Positions 1 through 5,681 of a DNA stretch of 5,681 nucleotides are shown one piece after another. The notes below the pieces were generated by a model. That model was not told the DNA's origin. It ran no database searches and saw only the letters and a list, made by a program, of their open reading frames with translations. Location of the stretch: contig CAKTXO010000103.1 in the NCBI GenBank assembly GCA_934630985.1, positions 1 to 5,681 on the forward strand. Reading direction: 5' to 3'. Positions within the stretch are counted from its first letter, which is position 1. Each line of letters starts with the position of its first letter. The position numbers and the translations under genes are program-made. The DNA is from an uncultured Oscillospiraceae bacterium. Its GTDB lineage: Bacteria > Bacillota > Clostridia > Oscillospirales > Oscillospiraceae.

Positions 1-80
1 GGGGGGAACCGCCTGCCGGGGTGCTGACAGCACCAAAGATAGAGTAGCATATCCGCTTCTATAAATCAAGAAAGTTTCGA
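1..80. other. Unassigned flank beyond the gltBD operon
   Basis: This stretch lies downstream of the operon terminator and I cannot assign a gene to it. One plus-strand frame is open from base 2 to a TAA at 62-64, but twenty codons without a stop is unremarkable by chance, and its AGA, GTA, GCA and CTA codons do not match the GC-rich codon choice of gltB and gltD. The right half is clearly more AT-rich than the neighbouring genes. It could be the 3' end of a convergent gene or of a structured RNA coming in from the left, or plain intergenic DNA. No tRNA, rRNA or known riboswitch pattern was recognised. Confidence 0.4.
20..34. repeat. Short perfect inverted repeat (6-bp stem, 3-nt loop)
   Basis: GGTGCT at 20-25 is complementary to AGCACC at 29-34 around the three bases GAC, so a small GC-rich hairpin can form on either strand. 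No T-run follows it on the plus strand, and on the minus strand it runs into CCGGCAGGCGG, so it does not look like an intrinsic terminator. It may be part of a longer RNA structure extending beyond the left edge. A stem this short may also occur by chance. Confidence 0.35.
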
Positions 81-120
81 CAAAAATAGCCCTGAGATTT
101 TACTCTCAGGGCTATTTTTG
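81..120 (-). terminator. Intrinsic terminator of the gltBD operon, probably bidirectional
   Basis: Bases 81-97 and 104-120 form a perfect 17-bp inverted repeat around a 6-base loop (98-103). The core GCCCTGAGA/TCTCAGGGC is flanked by an A-run on one side and a T-run on the other, so each strand has a GC-rich stem ending in TATTTTTG. This is the form expected of a rho-independent terminator able to stop transcription in both directions. On the minus strand it begins on the base right after the gltD TAA stop (123-121), so there is no 3' spacer. Its symmetry would also stop a plus-strand transcript arriving from the left, though no such gene is visible here. Confidence 0.93.
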
Positions 121-1593
121 TTATAGATTCGTATATCCCATCAGGCTTTCGTCCACCACGGCGGCGGTATCCCGCCCCTCTCGCAGAGCCCAGACCACCA
201 GGCTCTGACCCCGGCGCATATCGCCGCAGGCAAAGACCTTGGGCTGGCTGGTGGCGTACTTGGTATCCGCCACGGTACCCCGGGGGGTCAAATCCACCCC
301 GAAGGCCTCGGCCACATATTTCTCGCAGCCGGTGAAGCCCGCGGCAATGAGCACCAGATCACATTCCAGAGTGAATTCCTCTCCGGTGGGAACCATGGCC
401 CGCCGTCCGTCCACCACCCGGCTTTCCAATCTGGAAATCACTGCGGCGCAGACCTGACCGGCCTCGTTCTTCAGAAACTCCTTGACGGTGGTCTGGTACA
501 GCCGGGGGTCGCTTCCGAAGCAGGCGATGGCCTCCTGCTGGCCGTAGTCCGTTTTCAGCACCCGGGGCCACTCCGGCCAGTCGTTGCCGGGCATCCGGTG
601 CTCCGGGGGGCAGGGCATCATTTCCAGCTGGGTTACCCCGGTGCAGCCCTGGCGGATGGCAGTGCCCACGCAGTCGTTGCCCGTGTCGCCGCCGCCGATG
701 ACCAGCACCTTCTTCCCCTTTGCCGAAATGGCCTTGCCGTCGGCAAAGTCCGAGTCCAGCAGGCTCTTGGTCACGGAGGACAGATAATCCACCGCAAAGT
801 AGATTCCTTCCGCCTCCCGGCCGGGAACGGAAATATCTCTTGGCTCCTTGGCGCCGCAGCACAGCACCACCGCGTCATACTGCTCCGTCAGCTCCTGGGC
901 GGAAACATCCCGGCCTACGTCCACGCCGGTGAGAAAATCAATGCCCTCTTCCTTCAAAATCCGAACCCGGCGGTCAATGACCCACTTTTCCAGCTTCATG
1001 TTGGGGATGCCATACATCAGAAGTCCGCCGGGGCGGTCACTGCGCTCGTACATGGTCACCTTGTGCCCCCGCTTGTTCAGCAAATCCGCTACGGACAGGC
1101 CGGAAGGGCCGGTGCCTACCACCGCCACCTTTTTCCCCGTCCGGGAGGGTGGGGGAACGGCGTGGAGCACCCCGTTTTCATAGCCGTACTCCACGATGGC
1201 TCGTTCATTTTCCTTCACGGTCACGGGGCTTCCCGTAGCCATGCCGCAGGTGCAGGCCGCCTCGCACAGGGCAGGGCACACCCGGCTGGTAAATTCCGGA
1301 TATCGGTTGGTGGCAATGAGCCGCTTCACCGCCTGCTCCCACTGACCCCGGTAGACCAGATCATTCCACTCGGGAACCAGATTGTTCAGGGGACACCCGC
1401 TGTACATCCCTCCCAGCAGCATTCCGCTCTGGCAGAAGGGCACGCCGCAGTCCATGCACCGAGCCCCCTGGGTCTGCTGCTCGTCCGGATGCAGGGGAAC
1501 GTGAAATTCCCTGAAATTCTGAATCCGTTCCTCGGGGGGCAGCTCCCGGCTGACCTGCCGATCAATTTCCATAAATCCTGTAGGCTTTCCCAT
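121..1593 (-). CDS. gltD: Glutamate synthase small (beta) subunit, NAD(P)H-dependent
   Basis: This complete 490-residue protein oxidises NAD(P)H and feeds electrons to the large subunit, in the cytoplasm. The N-terminal iron-sulfur domain (about 1-145) has a CMDCGVPFC motif (C46, C49, C54), C67 in GCPLNN, and a second set in CPALCEAACTC (C106, C110, C114, C116), as expected for two 4Fe-4S clusters. Next come an FAD-binding fold with VVGTGPSG (158-165) and the acidic end residue E183, a nucleotide-binding insert with VIGGGDTGNDC (298-308) for NAD(P)H, and the closing FAD motif ACGDMRRGQS (455-464). Length is normal for the family. The ATG is supported by AAGGAGG seven bases upstream. GltD-like domains also occur in dihydropyrimidine dehydrogenase and NfnB/SudA-type proteins, but the adjacent gltB and the CMDCGVPFC N-terminus make the GOGAT beta subunit the clear choice. 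Whether NADPH or NADH is preferred cannot be decided by eye. Confidence 0.97.
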   Translation of the reverse strand: MGKPTGFMEIDRQVSRELPPEERIQNFREFHVPLHPDEQQTQGARCMDCGVPFCQSGMLLGGMYSGCPLNNLVPEWNDLVYRGQWEQAVKRLIATNRYPEFTSRVCPALCEAACTCGMATGSPVTVKENERAIVEYGYENGVLHAVPPPSRTGKKVAVVGTGPSGLSVADLLNKRGHKVTMYERSDRPGGLLMYGIPNMKLEKWVIDRRVRILKEEGIDFLTGVDVGRDVSAQELTEQYDAVVLCCGAKEPRDISVPGREAEGIYFAVDYLSSVTKSLLDSDFADGKAISAKGKKVLVIGGGDTGNDCVGTAIRQGCTGVTQLEMMPCPPEHRMPGNDWPEWPRVLKTDYGQQEAIACFGSDPRLYQTTVKEFLKNEAGQVCAAVISRLESRVVDGRRAMVPTGEEFTLECDLVLIAAGFTGCEKYVAEAFGVDLTPRGTVADTKYATSQPKVFACGDMRRGQSLVVWALREGRDTAAVVDESLMGYTNL

Positions 1594-1608
1594 GGTACTG
1601 CCTCCTTA
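1594..1608 (-). promoter_or_regulatory. gltD ribosome binding site overlapping the gltB stop codon
   Basis: Read on the minus strand, the junction is TAAGGAGGCAGTACCATG. The AAGGAGG (1607-1601) is a full match to the anti-Shine-Dalgarno sequence, lies seven bases before the gltD ATG (1593-1591), and shares its AA with the gltB TAA stop (1608-1606). The two coding regions are 12 bp apart with no room for a promoter or terminator. Co-transcription is therefore near certain. A ribosome finishing gltB would sit over the gltD start region, so translational coupling that helps balance the two subunits is a reasonable inference. Confidence 0.92.
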
Positions 1609-4600
1609 CTTTCCGTTTTTCATGGCGTAGAATGCCTCGATCTGAGCCTGCTCGCTGTCCTCGCCCTTCTCTTCCATCTGGGCGATCAGCCGGAGCATTT
1701 TGTCATAGTCGTGGGGCAGCACCTTCTTGAACTTGTGCAGATATTCCCCGAAATGCTCCAGAATTTCCTTGCCTCTGGGAGAGCCGGTAAGCTCCACATG
1801 CTCCCGAATCAGCTCTTTCAGAAGGGACACGTCATACTTGTGCTCCACCGGCTCCAGGGACACCATGTCCTTGTTCACCCGCTGGTAGAAGTCCCAGTTT
1901 TCGTCCAGCACATAGGCAATACCGCCGCTCATGCCCGCCGCGAAATTCTTGCCGGTTTTGCCCAGCACCACCACGGTGCCGCCGGTCATGTACTCGCAGC
2001 CGTGGTCGCCCACGCCTTCCACCACCGCCGTGGCGCCGGAATTGCGGACACAGAACCGCTCACCGGCTACGCCGCTGATGAAGGCCTTGCCGCCGGTAGC
2101 GCCGTAGAGCGCCACATTGCCGATGACGATGTTTTCGCTCCGGTCGTAGGTCACGTTCTCCGGAGGATAGACGATGATCTTGCCGCCGGACAGCCCCTTG
2201 CCCAGGTAGTCATTGCTGTCGCCCACCAGCTCCAGAGTCAGTCCCTTGGGCGCAAACGCGCCGAAGCTCTGGCCGCCGTAGCCGGTGCAGCGCACCCGGA
2301 AGGTGTCGTCGGGCAGAGTATTACCGAATTTGGCGGTGATTTCACTGCCGAAAATGGTGCCGAAAGCTCGGTCGGTGTTGCCCACGGTGACCCGGATTTC
2401 CGCGGGATTGGGCTTTGCCATGTCAAAGCTCTTCTTGAACCGCTTCATGAGCACCTTCATATCCGGGGTCTGATCGAGGGCAAAGTCATAGACCGCCTCC
2501 GGGGCAAAGTGGACGTTGGAATTGGAAACCAAGGGATTGTGCAGCAGGGCGGACAAATCCATTTCGCTTGCCCGGGAGCCGGGAGCGGCGGGACGGACTT
2601 TCAGCAAATCCGTGCGGCCAACCAGTTCCTCTACCGAGCGCACGCCCAGCTTTGCCATGTATTCCCGAAGCTCCTGAGCCATGAAGCGCATGAAGTTCAT
2701 GATGTACTCGGGCTTGCCCCGGAACTTCTTCCGAAGCTCCGGGTTCTGGGTGCAGATGCCCATGGGGCAGGTATCCAGGTTGCACACCCGCATCATCACG
2801 CAGCCCATGGCAACCAATGGGCCGGTGCCGAAGCCGAATTCCTCGGCACCCAGCATGGCGGCGATGGCCACGTCCCGGCCGCTCATAAGCTTGCTGTCCG
2901 CTTCAATGCGTACCCGGGAGCGCAGGCCGTTCAGAATCAGGCACTGGTGCGCCTCGGCAATGCCCAGCTCCCAGGGAAGCCCCGCGTTGTGGATGGAATT
3001 GTAGGGAGCCGCCCCGGTGCCCCCGTCAAAGCCGGAGATCAGGATGACCTCCGCGCCGGCCTTGGCAACGCCGGCGGCGATGGTGCCTACGCCTGCCTCG
3101 CTGACGAGCTTGACGTTAATGGCCGCGTGACGGTTGGCGCATTTCAGGTCGTAAATCAGCTGAGCCAAGTCCTCAATGGAATAGATGTCGTGGTGAGGCG
3201 GCGGCGAAATCAGCCCCACGCCGGTGGTGGAATTCCGGCACTTGGCAACCCAGGGGTAGACCTTGCCGCCGGGCAGCTGGCCGCCCTCGCCGGGTTTGGC
3301 ACCCTGAGCCATTTTGATCTGGATTTCCTTGGCGGAAACCAGGTATTTGCTGGTGACGCCGAACCGGGCGGAGGCCACCTGCTTGATGGCACTGTTGCGC
3401 TCGGTGCCGTAGCGCTCCTCGGCCTCGCCGCCCTCGCCGGTGTTGGACTTGCCGCCCAGGCGATTCATGGCAACGGCCATGCACTCATGGGCTTCCTGAG
3501 ACAGAGCGCCGTAGCTCATGGCGGCGGTCTTGAACCGCTTCACGATGGACTCTACGCTCTCCACTTCCTCGATGGGCACGCCCTCGGCGGGGTAGTTAAA
3601 GTCCAGCAGACTTCTCAGGTGCATGTCGTCCCCGGCCTCGTTGGCCGCGGCGGCGGTGTACTGCTTGAATTTGCCGTAATCCTCCGTCCACACCGCCTGT
3701 TGGAGCAGGTGGATGGTCTGGGGATTGTACAGGTGCTGCTCGGCTCCGGTGCCGCCCCGGAATTTGTGAGTCCCGATGCTGGGCAAATCCATGTAAATGT
3801 CCAGGCCCAAGGGGTCGAAGGCCTGCCGGTGCCGATCCTCCAGATCCTTCTGGATGTCGTCCATGGTAATGCCGCCCACCCGGCTGGTGGTATTGGTGAA
3901 ATACTTGTCAACGACGCTTTCGCTGATGCCCACAGCCTCGAAGATCTGGCTGCCCTGGTAGGACTGGATGGTGGAAATGCCCATTTTCGAGGCGATCTTC
4001 ACAATGCCTGCCAGCACCGCCTTGTTGTAGTCGCTGACGGCGGCGTAGTAATCCTTTTCCAGCATACCGCTCTGAATCAGGCTTCCGATGCTCTCCTGAG
4101 CAAGGTAGGGATTGATGGCGCAGGCGCCGTAACCCAGCAGGGTGGCAAAGTCGTGAACCAGCCGGGGCTCGCCGCTTTCCAGAATCAAGGCCATGGCCGT
4201 GCGCTTGCGGGTGCGCACCAGATATTTGGACACCGCGCCCACTGCCAGCAGACTGGGAATGGCCACATGGTATTCGTCGATTTCCCGGTCGGACAGAATC
4301 AGAATGTTGGCTCCGTCCCGGTAGGCTCGGTCAACATCCACAAACAGCCGCTCGATGGCCTTTTCCAGGGAGGTGTTCTTGTAATAGCAGATGGAAACCG
4401 TCTCCACCTGGAATCCGGGCACATCCATGGACTTGATGCGAAGAAGGTCGGTTTCCGTGAGGATGGGGTTGTCGATTTTCAGCATCTTGCAGTTGTCCGC
4501 CTTCTCTTCCAGCAGGTTACCCTGGGCACCGGCGTAGACCGTGGTGGAGGTGATGACCTGCTCCCGGAGGGCGTCAATGGGCGGGTTCGTCACCTGGGCG

Positions 4601-5681
4601 AACATCTGCTTGAAGTAGTCAAACAGCGGCGGACGGGTGTGGCTGAGCGCCGCCAGAGGGGTGTCGCTGCCCATGGCTCCGGCAGGCTCGCCGCCGTTTT
4701 TCGCCATTTGCAGCAGAATATTGTTCACGTCCTCATAGCGGTAGCCGAAGGCCTTTTGCAGCCGCACCAGCTCCTCGTGGCTGGGGGCTGTCACCTTCTG
4801 ATTGGGCACCTTCAGGTCGGACAGATTCACCAGGTTCCGATCCAGCCACTCGCCGTAGGGCTGACGACCGGCGTAATCCGCCTTCAGCTCCTCGTCGTCC
4901 ACCAGTCTTCCCTTGACGGTGTCCACCAGCAGCATTTTGCCCGGACGGAGCCGGTCTTTCCGGAGGATGGTTTCCTGGGGAATGTCCAGCACGCCCACCT
5001 CGCTGGAGAGAATCAGCCGTCCGTCATTTGTGATGTAATACCGGCTGGGCCGCAGGCCGTTCCGGTCGAGAACCGCGCCCATCACGTCGCCGTCGCTGAA
5101 CAAAATGGAGGCAGGGCCGTCCCAGGGCTCCAGCATGGTAGCGTAGTACTGGTAGAAGTCCCGCTTCTTGGGATCCATGCTCCGGTTGTTGCTCCAGGGC
5201 TCCGGGATGGTCACCATGACCGCCAGAGGCAGCTCCATGCCGTTCATGAGCAGAAATTCCAGGGTGTTGTCCAGCATGGCAGAGTCCGAGCCCCCCTGGT
5301 TGACGATGGGCAGAACCTTGGTCATATCGTCCTTCAGGTACTTACTGCTGATGGTCTCCTCCCGAGCCAGCATGGTATCGACGTTTCCTCGGATGGTGTT
5401 GATCTCGCCGTTGTGGAGGATGTAGCGGTTGGGGTGAGCCCGGTTCCAGCTGGGTGCGGTGTTGGTGGAGAACCGGCTGTGCACCATGCCGATGGCGGTC
5501 TCGTAGTCCTCGTCCTGCAAGTCCGGGTAAAACAGCCGCAGCTCCTTCACCAGGAACATGCCCTTGTAGACGATGGTTCGGCTGGACAGGCTGCACACAT
5601 AGGTGCCCTGGCTGGACTGCTCGAAGACCCGGCGCACCACATACAGCCGCCGGTCAAAGTCGATGCCCTTGTTCATCCGGG
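1606..5681 (-). CDS. gltB: Glutamate synthase large (alpha) subunit, 5' partial
   Basis: GltB makes glutamate from glutamine and 2-oxoglutarate. The frame is open through the right edge; the ATG at 5676 is internal, not the start. Counting from it, 1356 residues are visible of about 1500. The class II amidotransferase domain (to about 260) lacks the N-terminal catalytic Cys but keeps the oxyanion-hole pair N89-G90 in HNGEINT and D131 in GGSDSA, matching Azospirillum Asn231, Gly232 and Asp273, so about 142 mature residues are missing. A central domain (about 300-600) follows. The FMN synthase domain (about 640-1010) has KPGEGGQLPGGK (794-805), SGFDGGTGAAP (881-891) and 3Fe-4S ligands C959, C965 and C970 (C-x5-C-x4-C). 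The C-terminal GXGXG beta-helix domain (about 1090-1270) repeats motifs such as GYGGQSFG, GLSGGK, GATGGKAF and GMSGG. No frameshift or internal stop is seen. Pairing with gltD points to the NAD(P)H-dependent rather than the ferredoxin-dependent enzyme. Confidence 0.97.
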   Translation of the reverse strand, partial: RMNKGIDFDRRLYVVRRVFEQSSQGTYVCSLSSRTIVYKGMFLVKELRLFYPDLQDEDYETAIGMVHSRFSTNTAPSWNRAHPNRYILHNGEINTIRGNVDTMLAREETISSKYLKDDMTKVLPIVNQGGSDSAMLDNTLEFLLMNGMELPLAVMVTIPEPWSNNRSMDPKKRDFYQYYATMLEPWDGPASILFSDGDVMGAVLDRNGLRPSRYYITNDGRLILSSEVGVLDIPQETILRKDRLRPGKMLLVDTVKGRLVDDEELKADYAGRQPYGEWLDRNLVNLSDLKVPNQKVTAPSHEELVRLQKAFGYRYEDVNNILLQMAKNGGEPAGAMGSDTPLAALSHTRPPLFDYFKQMFAQVTNPPIDALREQVITSTTVYAGAQGNLLEEKADNCKMLKIDNPILTETDLLRIKSMDVPGFQVETVSICYYKNTSLEKAIERLFVDVDRAYRDGANILILSDREIDEYHVAIPSLLAVGAVSKYLVRTRKRTAMALILESGEPRLVHDFATLLGYGACAINPYLAQESIGSLIQSGMLEKDYYAAVSDYNKAVLAGIVKIASKMGISTIQSYQGSQIFEAVGISESVVDKYFTNTTSRVGGITMDDIQKDLEDRHRQAFDPLGLDIYMDLPSIGTHKFRGGTGAEQHLYNPQTIHLLQQAVWTEDYGKFKQYTAAAANEAGDDMHLRSLLDFNYPAEGVPIEEVESVESIVKRFKTAAMSYGALSQEAHECMAVAMNRLGGKSNTGEGGEAEERYGTERNSAIKQVASARFGVTSKYLVSAKEIQIKMAQGAKPGEGGQLPGGKVYPWVAKCRNSTTGVGLISPPPHHDIYSIEDLAQLIYDLKCANRHAAINVKLVSEAGVGTIAAGVAKAGAEVILISGFDGGTGAAPYNSIHNAGLPWELGIAEAHQCLILNGLRSRVRIEADSKLMSGRDVAIAAMLGAEEFGFGTGPLVAMGCVMMRVCNLDTCPMGICTQNPELRKKFRGKPEYIMNFMRFMAQELREYMAKLGVRSVEELVGRTDLLKVRPAAPGSRASEMDLSALLHNPLVSNSNVHFAPEAVYDFALDQTPDMKVLMKRFKKSFDMAKPNPAEIRVTVGNTDRAFGTIFGSEITAKFGNTLPDDTFRVRCTGYGGQSFGAFAPKGLTLELVGDSNDYLGKGLSGGKIIVYPPENVTYDRSENIVIGNVALYGATGGKAFISGVAGERFCVRNSGATAVVEGVGDHGCEYMTGGTVVVLGKTGKNFAAGMSGGIAYVLDENWDFYQRVNKDMVSLEPVEHKYDVSLLKELIREHVELTGSPRGKEILEHFGEYLHKFKKVLPHDYDKMLRLIAQMEEKGEDSEQAQIEAFYAMKNGK

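Noticed and set aside
20..34. Second terminator or CRISPR-like repeat
   Set aside because: There is a single copy only, the stem is 6 bp, and no T-run follows on either strand.
359..862. 167-residue open frame on the minus strand inside gltD in another frame
   Set aside because: It is Arg/Gly-rich and out of frame with gltD, whose own motifs run intact through the same bases. It is neither a frameshifted piece nor a separate gene.
848..1183. 111-residue open frame on the plus strand opposite gltD
   Set aside because: It is antisense to the conserved FAD-binding region of gltD, is rich in Ser, Thr, Pro and Arg, and shows no family motif, so it is a shadow of gltD.
2681..3004. 107-residue open frame on the plus strand opposite gltB
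   Set aside because: It lies wholly antisense to the FMN and 3Fe-4S region of gltB, has low-complexity shadow-type composition and no recognisable domain. GC-rich codons opposite a real gene commonly leave such open frames.
3173..3484. 103-residue open frame on the minus strand inside gltB in another frame
   Set aside because: The gltB frame is intact and conserved here (GEGGEAEERYGTER, KPGEGGQLPGGK), and the alternative translation is a composition artefact.
5674..5676. ATG at 5676 as the true start of gltB
   Set aside because: The frame stays open to the edge, the product would lack about 142 residues including the catalytic Cys, and no Shine-Dalgarno sequence can be placed in the five remaining bases.

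Overview
The window is most of a bacterial glutamate synthase (GOGAT) operon, read on the minus strand. It holds the large (alpha) subunit gene gltB, cut by the right edge at its 5' end, followed after 12 bp by the complete small (beta) subunit gene gltD. A strong hairpin terminator starts on the base after the gltD stop codon. The first 80 bases lie beyond the operon and hold no gene I can identify.

Organism: codons are GC-rich, the gltD ribosome binding site is a full AAGGAGG, and the gene order is gltB then gltD. Details of the proteins, such as the alpha-subunit tail ending in an acidic stretch followed by IEAFYAMKNGK, remind me of Firmicutes and particularly of GC-rich gut Clostridia (Oscillospiraceae-like). 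This placement is an impression from protein style and not a phylogenetic result.

Layout from left to right: 1-80, unassigned, with one short inverted repeat; 81-120, a perfect 17-bp-stem terminator that can work in both directions; 121-1593, gltD (minus); 1594-1605, the intergenic gap carrying the gltD ribosome binding site, which overlaps the gltB stop; 1606-5681, gltB (minus, 5' partial). Transcription enters from the right edge; the promoter and any regulator or leader lie outside the window.

How the genes work together: GltD takes electrons from NAD(P)H through FAD and passes them through iron-sulfur clusters to the 3Fe-4S cluster and FMN of GltB. GltB releases ammonia from glutamine in its N-terminal amidotransferase domain, channels it internally to the FMN domain, and adds it reductively to 2-oxoglutarate, giving a net two glutamates. 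With glutamine synthetase this forms the GS-GOGAT route of ammonia assimilation. All visible catalytic and cofactor motifs are intact in both genes. I found no previously undescribed system here: it is an ordinary core-metabolism locus, and the findings listed are modest.
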